NCBI RefSeq assembly: GCF_001661265.1
Contig: NW_017567017.1
Location: 124,001 to 188,000 of the forward strand
Source of the DNA: Saitoella complicata NRRL Y-17804
Taxonomy: Eukaryota; Ascomycota; Saitoellomycetes; Saitoellales; Saitoellaceae
Direction of reading: 5' to 3'
DNA: 64,000 nt
Every line of letters starts with the position of its first letter. Position 1 is the first letter of the stretch. This document shows positions 11,068 to 22,542 of this stretch, piece by piece. A program made the position numbers and the translations under genes. Below the pieces are notes generated by a model. The model saw only the letters and a program-made list of their open reading frames with translations. It was not told the DNA's origin and searched no databases.

Positions 11068-12194
11068 TCACGACGACTTCCTCAATGAGCTCAAAACAGT
11101 ACCGACATTCGTCATGCCTTCCAGTATACTCCTCCTCAAGCTCTGACGCTTCTTGCCGAGATACTTCCCAGACTCCACATCTCGCTGCACGAATTCAGAC
11201 CACTTCTCCTCGCGCTGCTCGTCTGAAGGGTTCGGAGTCAAGATAACAGAAGGTACATCGGTAACCACCACCTCAGGATTCGGCTCGTGAAACGGCAAAG
11301 ACTGAATAGCAGCCATGCCGTTAACGGTAGACGTAGGACCGGGCGCGGTGGCGGGGGGAACGGGCATCGGGGCAGTGGGAGTCGTAGGGGTCGTGGGAAT
11401 TTGTAGCGTAGAACGGCGAGGCCTGAGTACTCCTGTCTCTGCAACATTGGGGTCTTTATTCTTGAGGGTGGTGGTGGAATAATTCGGGTTGAGCGTGAGA
11501 CCTTTGGGTGCGGGAAGCTCATGTTCGGGTTCGGCGAGCACGACGGCAGAATCGTAGACCTGACTCATTGGACGGTTGACTTGAGAGTTCTGGCCAGAGG
11601 ACGTGGGCTTGATGGAAGAAGAGCTGGCGCCGCCGGCGGATACCGAGGGACGAGAGGGGAGGTGGAAACTGGAGATTGCAGGTGAGCTCAAAGGCGAGAA
11701 TTTAACCAAGGGTGGGAGGCGGGTGGAGCGTGGACTGTGCGGAATAGGACGAACGAATGAGCCGATGGAGCCGTTACTGTGACGGGGTTCGGCCAACGAA
11801 GAGCGTGGACTTTGATGGATCCCTGCCGTGATGCCGGCCTCGATTGCTCGGACGCCGAAGAGGTAGGAGGAGTCGGCTGTCCCTGGAGGCTTAGGACCAA
11901 GCTCAAGGTTGCCTAGAGCTTCGGCCACGGCAGAGGCGATAGCTTCCTTCTCTGCTTGCTCTCTAGCGGCCGCCTTGAGAGAGGGTCAGCATGTATTATT
12001 CAGTTCTCAGGGGCAACTGGACTCACCTTCTCATACTTCCTCAGATTTTGTCTATTCCTTATCACGCTGAACACCGAGACCAACAAAGTCGCACTTAAGA
12101 CAACGGCAAACAACTGTAGACCACGTTCAGCTTCTTCAACATCTGACAAAATCAACAGAAGGCTACCAGAGCAATCTGCTGCCACGCTTGCCAA
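11068..12194 (-). CDS. Small single-pass membrane protein, unknown function
   Basis: Two exons, 12194-12027 and 11973-11068; the 53-nt intron has GTGAGT at its 5' end, a CTGAC branch point and a CAAG 3' end, and joins in frame 0. The 357-residue product has one membrane segment (about residues 26-46, LQLFAVVLSATLLVSVFSVI), then a charged helix rich in Ala/Glu/Lys (residues 50-75), a conserved-looking segment YLFGVRAIEAGITAGIHQSP (about 96-115) and a long Ser/Pro/Thr-rich disordered tail that ends in a basic segment, GKYLGKKRQSLRRSILEG. I recall similar unnamed proteins in other filamentous ascomycetes but no assigned function. Convergent with PUF6. Confidence 0.8.
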
Positions 12195-12762
12195 CCGGTA
12201 ATAATCGACATTGATGCCTTTCTAAAGCTGTAGCTCGGACGAAGCTTAAAGGAGAAGCCGGGCAGGAAATAAGAGTAAAAGAAAAGAGAATGTGTGAGCC
12301 TCAAGCTTGAGCTGATAGGCTGTGTAAAGGAGTGAATGCTGCTCTCGAGTAAGAAAGCGAGGGTGAGCGGTGAAGTGACAGTAAGTGGGCGAAGAAGAAG
12401 TATTTAAAGCACAAAAGAGAACATTGGCGTAGGCGAAGCTTATTCAGCGATATATTGCTAGGGCAGGCAGTGACGATCGAAGTTTGGGCATGATCATCGC
12501 GTAGCCTTCCATCGCGCTGTTGGCAGTGTCGCACGGTTCACTTTCGGCAGACGTTGAGCTACACGGACCATGGGTACGTTTCACCTAACCAGCTTTCGCA
12601 CATGCAAGACTATTCGAGAACTCGATCAATAGTAATTAGTTTAGATCTTCGGTATTACTAGATTAAGCCAGCTGGAGCAGCACCGGCTGTTCGAATTGCC
12701 ATTGTCCTGGTGATGTCCCATCCTTCATTTCTATCGAACGGCATTCAGCTCGAGCTCGCGCA
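12195..12762. other. Intergenic region
   Basis: Between the start of the membrane-protein gene and the stop of NUP120. No feature recognised. Confidence 0.5.
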
Positions 12763-15700
12763 TCAAGCCCGGCTATCCTTGAAAACCTCCAAAGCCAGAA
12801 ACGTCTCCATCTTCGTCAATGCATCCTTGTACTCCTTCCGGATCTCATCCAGACTAAGAACCACCCTGATCATGCCCTCCATACTCCTCCCAATCTTAAT
12901 CTTCTTCTCAGTTTGCTCGTCACCACCTTTAACCCTATGCGTAAATATCCATGCATTATCAGGATCCACACAGCTCAACGCCGTAATGACGGACAAGTAA
13001 GCTTCCGTAATCTCGAGGTACTCAGCTCCTCGCCATGCCGCAACGTTCCTAAGCTGCTGTGCACATTCGTACATCGCGCTCGCAGCACCGCGGAAGTTGG
13101 AGTGACTTACACGCCAAGAGTACAGAATCTTGTGGTATTGCGGTTGTGCGCGGACATCAACCATGTTCTTCGCCTTCTGGGCAAGGATCGCGTCAACCTC
13201 ATCTAACAAACCAAAGAATGGGTACGAACACATCCGTTCCGCCATGTTCTGTTCACACATGCTCGGGATAAGCTCCTTCAAGGCATCTCTCTGTCTAGGT
13301 GCGCTTGATACGCGGGTCATGGCCGTGTAAGCCTCATCCCACATTCCGCCTGCAATGGCAGCCTTGAGCATCCTCTGCACAATTTCCTGTTCAAGGATCT
13401 CATCCGGCACCGGCAGGATTGTCAATCCAATCAAGGCCTTCTGACATGACTGTACCACCGCATCATGTTGCAACTTGTTCTCAAACAACGTCGCGACGTG
13501 CGCGTAGTAATACGGCATTCCGTTCCCAAAAGCATTATCACCCTCCACCAACAAATCCCCAACAATTCCCTCCTCCAAAAGATCAACGCTCCCTTCTTCA
13601 GAAGACTGAGCAACACCAACCGCACCCTTCGTGAACAGCCTCTCCGCCTCATCATACTTCTCCGCCTCGAGCAATACGCGACCACATACGTACACACCCC
13701 ACGCACTCTGCGGCAACCACCTCTGAAACCCAACAGCTTCCTCCACATGACCAGCAGTAACGAGCGCACTCGCAACCCGGATCGCGAACCTGTCAACATC
13801 CGCCACGGCCTTCAATTCACCTAATACCTTTTCAAACGCACCCGAGATATTCAAAACCTCAAGATCGACGTTGACAGCGCTGACCTTCTTCACCACCTCC
13901 AAGACAGTCTCATCGGCCTTGCCCTCACCGGTGAACGTATCAATCGCCTGCTTGAGGATACTATATCCCTTCCACAACCCCAACGCACGATCATAAATAG
14001 CGTCCACCCCATCAAAGTAATCCACCTCCTCTTCATTACAAGCCGAAAACACCGCCAGCAATAACACATCCAACAACACCTCCCACCGTGCCCTTACCAT
14101 CTCATTAACCCCACTCCTCAACAATGCCGCACCAACAATACTCAATTCACCCTGCGTCGCCGGGATTGGAAATTCTGTTCCGTGTAGTGCGTCGACGCAG
14201 AGCATGTCGAGGATTCGTGTTACGGCCTCATCCCCTTCCGAAACCGCATCCAGAATCTCGTGCACGGCATCCTTTGTCGCAACTCCCTCCCCACCACCGA
14301 CCCCACGTTCCCAAACCCCCCACACCCGGTCCTCGACCGAGAAATTCGGTAACTGTGAAGCGTCTTCAGTGAGTACCACAACCGTATCATCCACCCCCTC
14401 CTCCGAAATCCCTTGTCGCAGCACCCTAGCGGCTCTCAGGAGTTCAGCGACATCAGTAACCCTCTTGCTCCCCGACCTCGCAACCTCAACAGCCGTCTCC
14501 AATGCACTTGCACGCCTCACCAACCCAACCCTCTCAGCCCTCACAACCCAGATATCTCCCTCCTCGCCCACACCAAGACTCAGACCTTCGGTCCCAGCTC
14601 TTTCAAACTCTGCGCAAACCCTCGCGAACCGTCCCCATTCGAGTGCGAGATCCATCCGGTATTTCTCGTAGACGAGCTGTCCCGTTACGGTATCGGTCTC
14701 CAACACACAATTCGTACCAACCAACTTCATCGCCTGACTCCTTAAACTCCGCACCGTGGACTCTCCTAGCGTCGACACACTACTAAACGTAGAAGCACCC
14801 GAGGAAGCGGAGTTAGGACGGAAGTTCTCGGCGTAGATCGTTAGGGCGAAGTGCATCGCCGGGATACTGAATCGTCCCGCCATGAAGATCTTGTTCGCCC
14901 ACGACTCGGCGATATCGGCACTCGTTGACCCCTGTCCACCCTCGGTGGCGATTGAGCCGGCGCCTTCGAGTGGTTTCAAACTACTCTTGACGTCGCTGCC
15001 GACTGATTCCCATTTATTTTCGAAATCCGTACCACCCACAGCGCCGTGGGTTAGTGCGTTTGGTTCGATTGACATAGTCGCGGTTGGGTCGAGTACGAGA
15101 CGTTGGATGGAGGACGAGGTGTTGGACTTCCAGAGGGCCCAGATGGCGGTACGGCCTTTGTCCTCGCGGGTCATTACCAGATCGGCGAGGAGCCACACAG
15201 CTCCCCCCTCAGGCGCCCGAGCCTTGATGTCGGGATGAAGTGGAGCGAGGTCGGTAGGTGATGATGAGGGCGCACCGAACATTGTGAACGTACTGTCGAG
15301 CGAGGAGCCGGATGCTGCGATGACGTAAAACGCATACGGTCCCTTCGTGGCGGGAACGAGAGTGTAAACCTGTCGTGAAGGTCGTAGCACTTGATCCGTC
15401 GGCGTCGTCGGTCTGGCGTTATTCAAGGCGATGGTATGGATGAGGTGTCCCCGATCAAGCGACCACACCTTGAGCTTCGCGTCAATCGAGACAGTAAGGA
15501 GGATGTTGTGCTTCTGCACGACCTTCATGGAGCAGACGAGGTTAGATGGTATCCGCCCTCGTCCACCAAATGGGAGGAGACCCTTGATCGCGCTGCTGAT
15601 TCCCCAGTTGTCGGTGTAGATATTCTCGGTCCAGCCCTGGTTGACACGGTCAAGACGGAGTACGGAGCCGTTGTTGAGTGCGACGAGGACTGTACTTGCT

Positions 15701-16149
15701 GAGACTGATTGTAGGAAGAATGGCGCATGGAAGGTGAATGTTGGTGGGAAGTGTACATCGAACTCGCCAGTTGCGAGACGGAGGGTATAGATCAAGTTCG
15801 CGGCGGTGAGGATATGGAAGTATTTCGTATCAGGAGATGAGACGTCCAAAACCTCCGCCGGGAACTGTACGAGTGTGCTTCTGGTACTCTCACCCGATAG
15901 ATCAAGGGGTGCGAGGAGGAGTGTAGTTTGTTGTTTTACGCGCCATAACACCCGTCTCCCACCCTTCGCCGTAAACACACCTGATCTCTGGCTCAGATAG
16001 TCATACGCGTATTTCTCCTTTGGGTTTTCCCTTGTTGTCGGCGGAGGGGTGACGGGGACTGTGTCTTCGGGGTATGGGGGTGGGCTGAGAGTGTATGAGG
16101 GCGCTGTTGCGAGGAGATGTGAGGCGTGGAAAGAAGTTTCTGTGTACAT
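12763..16149 (-). CDS. NUP120: Nucleoporin Nup120/Nup160
   Basis: Scaffold subunit of the Y-shaped (Nup84/Nup107) complex of the nuclear pore. The 1128-residue product has the family's N-terminal beta-propeller (roughly residues 20-480), with the typical opening segment KYAYDYLSQRSGVFTAKGG and SFxWRV-like VLWRVKQQ, and a helical C-terminal half with alpha-solenoid repeats ending in DAWIFTHRVKGG and KEYKDALTKMETFLALE. The frame continues upstream but with no ATG, so the Met before YTETSFHASHL is the start. No intron in 3.4 kb. The gene is divergent from the unknown gene at 16556. Identification rests on overall pattern, not on a catalytic motif. Confidence 0.85.
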   Translation of the reverse strand: MYTETSFHASHLLATAPSYTLSPPPYPEDTVPVTPPPTTRENPKEKYAYDYLSQRSGVFTAKGGRRVLWRVKQQTTLLLAPLDLSGESTRSTLVQFPAEVLDVSSPDTKYFHILTAANLIYTLRLATGEFDVHFPPTFTFHAPFFLQSVSASTVLVALNNGSVLRLDRVNQGWTENIYTDNWGISSAIKGLLPFGGRGRIPSNLVCSMKVVQKHNILLTVSIDAKLKVWSLDRGHLIHTIALNNARPTTPTDQVLRPSRQVYTLVPATKGPYAFYVIAASGSSLDSTFTMFGAPSSSPTDLAPLHPDIKARAPEGGAVWLLADLVMTREDKGRTAIWALWKSNTSSSIQRLVLDPTATMSIEPNALTHGAVGGTDFENKWESVGSDVKSSLKPLEGAGSIATEGGQGSTSADIAESWANKIFMAGRFSIPAMHFALTIYAENFRPNSASSGASTFSSVSTLGESTVRSLRSQAMKLVGTNCVLETDTVTGQLVYEKYRMDLALEWGRFARVCAEFERAGTEGLSLGVGEEGDIWVVRAERVGLVRRASALETAVEVARSGSKRVTDVAELLRAARVLRQGISEEGVDDTVVVLTEDASQLPNFSVEDRVWGVWERGVGGGEGVATKDAVHEILDAVSEGDEAVTRILDMLCVDALHGTEFPIPATQGELSIVGAALLRSGVNEMVRARWEVLLDVLLLAVFSACNEEEVDYFDGVDAIYDRALGLWKGYSILKQAIDTFTGEGKADETVLEVVKKVSAVNVDLEVLNISGAFEKVLGELKAVADVDRFAIRVASALVTAGHVEEAVGFQRWLPQSAWGVYVCGRVLLEAEKYDEAERLFTKGAVGVAQSSEEGSVDLLEEGIVGDLLVEGDNAFGNGMPYYYAHVATLFENKLQHDAVVQSCQKALIGLTILPVPDEILEQEIVQRMLKAAIAGGMWDEAYTAMTRVSSAPRQRDALKELIPSMCEQNMAERMCSYPFFGLLDEVDAILAQKAKNMVDVRAQPQYHKILYSWRVSHSNFRGAASAMYECAQQLRNVAAWRGAEYLEITEAYLSVITALSCVDPDNAWIFTHRVKGGDEQTEKKIKIGRSMEGMIRVVLSLDEIRKEYKDALTKMETFLALEVFKDSRA

Positions 16150-16555
16150 GCTTGACTGCAATTGCTGACTGGATGGGATCGAAGTCAGGGTATCTTGTGA
16201 GCAATTTGTGTCGTCAATGGACCTTGAAGGTCTTTTTGTTTGTATGACCGTAGAGACCCGCGATTGCGGTGAGGCACGCCGTACACCTTGTGACCAGAAT
16301 TGATTACAAACATGGAATTGAACAATTAGACTCAAATTGATACTTAAAAGACGAATGGCCTCTTACCAGATGTTCGCTACTCTTTCCCTTCCAGCTGCAC
16401 CCCACTACACCACTGCCGTCGAGGGCGCCGCCCCCGGCCCAGTGCACGGCTGCACCATATCCGCTCATTCCGATCCCCAGACAGCGAACAACACCTCCAG
16501 TCCTTCTCGCTCTCCTTCTCATTCTCAGTAACCCTAGCATTCAATACCATCCTCG
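16150..16555. promoter_or_regulatory. Divergent promoter region, NUP120 and unknown gene
   Basis: 406 bp between two start codons on opposite strands. No specific element recognised. Confidence 0.4.
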
Positions 16556-17555
16556 ATGCCGCCCTTCATCAAAAACCCCTTCAAGCGCTCCACCCATCCC
16601 GAACCAGCCGCGCCCGCCGTGGTGCGCGAAGCTGTAAATGCGCCAACAGCAGCTGCTGTTGACGAGGAACTACTGAGTCCGGTACCGACGGGAGTTGAGA
16701 CGGCGAGTGGTCGGAGTTCCGTCGATGTCGCACGGATTGCGAGGGGAGAGAGGCTGGATAGGGAGTTATCCGATACCGCAATCGTTGGTGGAAAGGGGCC
16801 TGTACCGATAAGCGAGTCGAAGAAGGAGCAGGCGTTTAAACTAAACAGTACGTGCTCCCTCCCCTCCCGTCACGTCCTCGTCACCCTTCACAACGTTCGC
16901 GATACTAACATGGGGTGCGTGTGTAGCCTTCCAGAAAGACTCCGGGATATATCTACCCCCCTCACCCCCCGAAGCAACCCGAACAACCGGCTTCCTGTCC
17001 GCCCTCCGCCGCAAGAACCCCAGCACAACAACAACCTCCTCCCGCGACCGGAACGAGTCACCAACGAACCTCACACCCGCAGACGAGCAATTCGTCATCC
17101 CACGCGAGTCACTCGATGGTTATCGACGGTCATTTGATATTACGGCGAGTATGCCCGTTAACGTGGACAGGGATAGTGCGAGGGATGGGAGGAGGGGAAG
17201 TGGTATTCGGGCGAGTTTTGAGAGGTTTGGGGGTGGTACTGGACGTTTTTCCCTGGATTCTGCACGTTCAGCGACACCAGTAGCTACAGCACGTCAACCA
17301 AACGTCCCACCAACACTCGCCGAGCCAGTCTCCGCTTCGAACGAGCACACAGCACAAACCGTGGGAACAAAGAGCGACGAGTTCGAGGAGTTACCGTTGG
17401 ACGACGAACCCGTGACACCAGCAAAGAAGAAGACGGGCTTGTTTGGTTTAGGAGGAAGGTTTGGGCGCGAGAGTCGGGGGAGGAGGGGTGATCATGAGGA
17501 AATGGAGGTTGAGTTGGGGCCGGCTACGACGCCCGCGAAGGAGGTGGAGCTTTAG
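16556..17555 (+). CDS. Disordered protein with YLPPSPPE motif, unknown function
   Basis: Two exons, 16556-16847 and 16927-17555. The 79-nt intron has GTACGT, a perfect ACTAAC branch point and GTGTAG; it splits a Thr codon and gives a 306-residue product. Most of the protein is predicted disordered: a basic N-terminus (MPPFIKNPFKRS), an Ala/Val/Glu region, the motif KDSGIYLPPSPPE just after the splice, Ser/Thr/Arg-rich stretches, and a C-terminal segment with a Gly-rich basic patch (GLFGLGGRFGRESRGRRG) followed by acidic residues. I recall the DSG-YLPPSPPE motif from unnamed proteins of other Pezizomycotina. No enzymatic domain is visible. Confidence 0.7.
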
Positions 17556-18095
17556 AGGTAGGTGATGGAGTGATGGCTCGAGGGCGCATACATGAGCGAC
17601 GTTCGACATTTGTATCGAGTTTCATGGATTTGTGGGGAGATTGGGATGGTTAGGGTAATGGAGTGGGATGGTCGGTGCTTGGTATGCTTATTATGGGGTT
17701 TTCTTTATTTGATGCAATTGACCGCCGTGTATCATTCTGTTCGTTGGTGCCATCTTTTCCATGGCTACGTTTTCGAAAATCGATGTTCAAAGTTTTCGCA
17801 CGGTCTCGGATCTGGAGATGCGCCTCCGGGACCCGAGCTCCAACCCCCATACCCATATGCATGGCCATATGTACGTCAAGCAATTCCAACCCTTCCCCGA
17901 ACTCGCGGACCGTCCGTTCAGCAAGACCCGCTGTAAAAATCCAAGAGAGGTGGAAATTCGCACGCCATGACGTCCCACGTACGCATGCAAGTCCATGCAG
18001 TGCGCTGCACTCCAGACACCCCCGTATACACCTCCACACTGAACACTCTTTACCGTTCTGTATGACCCGACTTTGCAATTGATCGCGATCCCGGC
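17556..18095. other. Intergenic region
   Basis: 3' flank of the preceding gene and upstream region of the VPS9 protein gene. Several short frames, none with coding character. Confidence 0.5.
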
Positions 18096-21000
18096 ATGCC
18101 AAACCCAAATGCTTTCCTCAAAGCGCTACTAGAACCAGACCCAAAAGACAAACGCATCCGCGACCTCTTGGCACAATGCCAGAACCATCCCGGGCCCGGC
18201 GGCGTGGTGATCCTCTGCCCTGTCGCTGAGAGTCTCGCGGGGTGGGATAGAGAGAGTGGCTTAGAATGGGCGGCATTGATGACTGAGGAGTTTCTCGGTG
18301 TGTGTTGGCCGTGCCGGCTGTCCACGACAATTGCTGACAACGTGATACACAGCGAGTCATGTGTTGAGAGCATCGGCGTTACCACAGGGGAGTACCAGAC
18401 ACCGTCCACGACAATATACGACTCTTAATGGTCGTACGGTTATTATAAAGGAAGATCACGTGTACGGACATAAGGGTTTCCAGACTCTTCATCGGGCAAA
18501 GTTACTCTCGGACGACCTCATCCCATCCTCACCACATGGCCAATCGGCCTCCCTTCGGTCGACACCACCAGTCTTGGTGTACTATCTAGATAGACCATTG
18601 ATCGGATCACCCTCAGACTGGTCCGCCCGACCCTGGCGTCCCCGAAAACTCCGAACATTTACGACATTTGGTGAACTCCTCGACGCCTACCCCGCCATCT
18701 CTCGACAACTCGAACCAGGCCTCGTCACTCTCTTCAAACACTTCAACGACTTCCAACTCGAGAAACACCTAGACCACCCACCATCCGAGGGAGATAACGA
18801 AGACGAAGAAGACGCGTTGGTCCGCAAGGTCGAGGACGTGACGAATGCCGCCGTGGAGTTGTTTAAGGGCGTCGATGATGGTGCCGTATCGCAACTAGTT
18901 CACACGAGTTCGGTCACGGGTGAAGGGATCGAACGTCTCATCGAGAAATTCGTTTCGGAACGCGCGCATGATTATTTGTTTCTCCGACTTGCGCACCTCC
19001 ACCGCCACCAGGATCAGGCGTTGAGGGAGGCGATTGAGGCTGCGAGGGGGGTTGATGTGGGACAGGTTGGGGTACCGGTTGTCGATGGGGAGGTTAGGGC
19101 GCGGTTGGGGAGGGCGGTGGGGAGGTTTGATGGGATTAGGGCTGCGCGGACGGCGGTGGAGAAGTTGGAGATATTGGTGGATGTGCTGGTCATACTTACA
19201 CACGCACAACAACGAGATCCTCACACAGAGGCGGAGGTGAGTGAGAAACCAAGATTGGGCGCGCTCGTTTCGGCGGATTATTTGATTCCGTTGATGTTGT
19301 TGGTCGTGCTGAGGTGTAATGTTGACCATTTGGATACGACGCTCGCATATATGCGGAAATTCTCGTTGGGGGATACGGGGCATGGGGAGTGGGCGTACGC
19401 CCTAAGCACCCTCGAAGCTGTCTTTTTCTATATCCTCGAAAACAAGGACAAACTGGCGGGGGTGGGGAGGGTGAATGAGGAGTATTGGACGGCGGTGAGG
19501 GAGGGGAGGGTGGGGCGGTGGCGAGAGTCGTGGAATGATGGGGAGATTAGTTTGGAGAGCGTGGCGAGGAGTCAGAATGGGAGGGGTGAGAGTGCAGTGA
19601 TGCAGGCTGTCAAAGCTGGTTCAGAGGAGAGCCTGTCATCGTTGGCGGGGTGGGGGGAACTCGCTACGGGGTTCTGGGTGACGGATGTTGACGAGAGGGG
19701 GATGACGCCGCTAGCGGAAGCTGTACAGCGTGAAGAACCTGGACTCGTACGACTGATATTGTCGCGTATTCTCCCCCGTGCGACGAAGTCCGAGTTGAGA
19801 CGGTATCTGGCGTACGCGGATTTTACAAAGAGGACCGTTGCGCATTGTATCGTCAACATGCCTTGGCTCATCGACGAGGTAGGCGAGCTCTTGCCGTGGG
19901 GCGCGAGGGACCAGAATGGGCAGACGCCGTTGTATACGCTTTGTACAATGTATGACCATACTGAATACCGCACCATGGTCCTGTCTGCGATACGAGCTTT
20001 GCGGGCGAGTAAGGGGGGGAGGGAGGTGAGGCTGGTTGACCATAGGGATGGGGTGAAGGGGAATACTTTGCTCCACATCATCCGCGATGTGGATTGTTTG
20101 AGAGAGTTACTGAAGGCCGAGGGCGAGGTAAACGCCCCCAACGCGAAAAGCCTCCCCGCCCTCCTCAACTTCGCAAAAAACGGGCGTGTGGATCTCCTAC
20201 GAGTATTTTTCGAGAGTGAGAGGGTTGATCGGTGGGTGAGAGATAGGAAGGGGATGACGGTTGTGCATATGTGTGGGAGTATGGAGGTATTGGAGTTTTT
20301 GTGTGCGCGTGGGGAGATGGGGATGAGTGTTGATGTGAGGGATTGGAGGGGGGTTAGGCCTGTTGAGGTTTGTAAGGATGATGGGATGAGGGAGAGGTTT
20401 GATGGTAAGCGTCACTCCCCCTTCGTCTCGTTGAGTGCTAACGGGGATTTTGGGTACAGAGTTGTCATTATGGGCTAGGCCTGTCATACAGGAGCGGTGT
20501 ACCGCGATTCTTCGTGTCACGGTTCTGGAAGACGCGAGTGTGCGGTTCCTGATTAAGAGTGGTATCCCGAACGATTCTGCGTCGACGACGGCGGTGTGGC
20601 GATCCTATGGTGATTTCCAGTTTCTGCTCGATCGGTTACGGCAGGAGAATCCGGATTCGTGGTTTCCGGCGTTACCGAGGAATATCCCGAACCCGTGTCT
20701 CTTACCTTCGAAACCGTCACGGAGTTTGTTGAATATGCTTTCGTTGCATCTTACGGCCTTCTTACACGCACTTTTACGGCACTCGACACTCTGTTCGCAT
20801 GAGCTGTTGTGGGAATTCATACTCATTCCTGAGCTGCAGTATGGCTTAATCCTGGAACGCACAAAGGAGAATACGGCGGTAAGTAAAGAGGAGATTTGGG
20901 CGAATTGGACACCGGCAGAGGGGGAGGCGGAGTTAGGGGTCATTGAGACTTGGTATGAGCATTCGAGGGGGCAGATGGAGGAGTTGGAGGAGGGGTGGGA

Positions 21001-21920
21001 GCGGGTTGATGGGGGTCTGAGGAGGGTGTGGGAGGTGCGAAAACGTATGTCATATATTCATCCTGGTACTAGTCTTATAGCCTTTACTGACTGACTTCAT
21101 GACAGGAATATCGACTGCGACACGGATCGGTGCGAAGACTTTGGGTGGGTTGAGCGAGCTTGGGTTTTTGGGGAAGGATGGGCATATTGCGGCATTACAG
21201 CATATGGCGACTGAGTTGTCGAATGATGATTCTACGCCATACGATGATTTACTCGCCCTCCTCTCCTCCATAACCTCCACAAACACGGGTCTTCTCTCCG
21301 CGTTGACCCACCGCCCACGGCAGCTTTTGGATACAATCCGCACCGCCTCCTCCCTCGCCTCCCGCACCGAGGCAACTATCCGCCGAACCCCCCGTCTCCC
21401 ACTCTCCCTCTTCGGCACAATCCAAGACGAAACTCGACATCGACTCGAGATCAAAGTGAGAGAGGCACGACGCGAGGCGGGGAGAGCTGGGAGTGAGCTT
21501 GGGTTTGCGCATGCGCGGGTTGCGGGGGAGATGAGTTGTGTATGGAAGGAGAGGGGTGGGGAGGGGGTGGAGGGCTTGAAGGCGTTTGTCAGGGGAGTTG
21601 TTAGAGGCGAGAGGGCGAGGTTGAGGGGGATGAAGAAGGCTTTGGAGATGATTGGCGGGAGGACGGTTATGATGAAGGCAAGGGATAGTAATCCTACGAT
21701 TGAGTTTGAGCGGGAGGAAGGAGGGGAGCTGCTCATAGATTTGGATAAGGTTGTTGATGGAGATGGAGAGGCAAGTCCTGGCGACGTGGAGCTGGAGACG
21801 GCTCGGGGGTTTGCGGAGGAGGCACCGCACGTGGCTGATTCGTTCCCGGTCATGATCCCGAACGGGCACAACCATGATCCAGGAATGGCGACGTGGGCCC
21901 CGTGGAAGAGGTTGGAATGA
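18096..21920 (+). CDS. VRL1: VPS9-ankyrin-PX-BAR endosomal protein, Vrl1 type
   Basis: Four exons: 18096-18297, 18353-20404, 20460-21044, 21106-21920; introns of 55, 55 and 61 nt, all with CTGAC/CTAAC-like branch points and in-frame joins; product 1217 residues. Domain order: N-terminal region; VPS9 guanine-exchange domain for Rab5-type GTPases (about residues 320-440) with the ADYLIP Asp and GEWAYAL Tyr that mark active VPS9 domains; ankyrin repeats (about 470-745: ERGMTPLAEAV, NGQTPLYTL, KGNTLLHII, GMTVVHMC); a PX domain (about 752-880, with WRSYGDFQFLLDRL and PALP); and a long helical BAR-like C-terminus. Yeast Vrl1 combines these features and pairs with the SNX-BAR protein Vin1 in the endosomal VINE coat; human VARP is a relative. 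The PX and BAR assignments are by pattern and less sure than VPS9. Confidence 0.85.
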
Positions 21921-22129
21921 AGGATTGATCTCGCTTATGCATTTGGTCATACAATGGTTTTGGGATTTGTCTAGGGTAGGGTAGGAAAGGTATACGGCGT
22001 ATCAATATTTACAGGTAAGACTGACGGACAATGGTTCCTCCGTCGTCGCCTACAGCGGTTATTTCTGGGTGATGTGCATGAATGGCTTGGAAGTGTTCCG
22101 GTGCGGAGCGCGCTGGTCGGCAACATTCA

Positions 22130-22145
22130 CCCCCCCCCCCCCCCC
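22130..22145 (+). repeat. Homopolymer C16 tract
   Basis: Sixteen C in a row in the intergenic region. Homopolymers of this kind are copied and sequenced poorly, and both edges of the gap at 57295-57567 are also poly-C. Confidence 0.95.
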
Positions 22146-22472
22146 ATCTGCAGCAGTACGAGCAGTTCGAACATGCCAACAAGCTCGAATAGCCTGCTTC
22201 CACGGCTGTCACACCGGCTTCACCGCCCTGTTGAGCATGTCAAGTGAACCTCAACTGCCCCACTGATCGATATCAGCCGTCACTTCATAACCGACCGGGT
22301 GAATCGTCGGCTATAGAATCGGCGCCACCACCGCTCCCAGATCATGGCACCCACCGGCTGTTGTTTTGGGGTCCCCACATTCGAACCCCACACCGATCAA
22401 CATATGTAACCCGGGGGGGCAAGTCGTAGCGGAACTTAGAGTTCGTGGGTTCTACGAATGGGCATGGAGGGG

Positions 22473-22479
22473 TATATAA
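22473..22479 (+). promoter_or_regulatory. TATA box of the MFS gene
   Basis: TATATAA 64 bp before the start codon, a strong consensus at a plausible distance; suggests a regulated rather than constitutive gene. Confidence 0.6.
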
Positions 22480-22542
22480 GGCCGGCCTGCCCTGCCCTTG
22501 ATTGAGATCGCAAGGTCTAGGTGCTGTTCGTTGATCAGGAAA

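Larger units (their letters stand above)
21921..22542. other. Intergenic region with poly-C tract
   Basis: Upstream region of the MFS gene. Contains a 16-base C run and a TATA box, both listed separately; no coding region. Confidence 0.5.

Noticed and set aside
22370-22400. tRNA B-box-like GGTTCGA on the minus strand
   Set aside because: The flanking bases do not form a T-stem and no A box or acceptor stem is seen.
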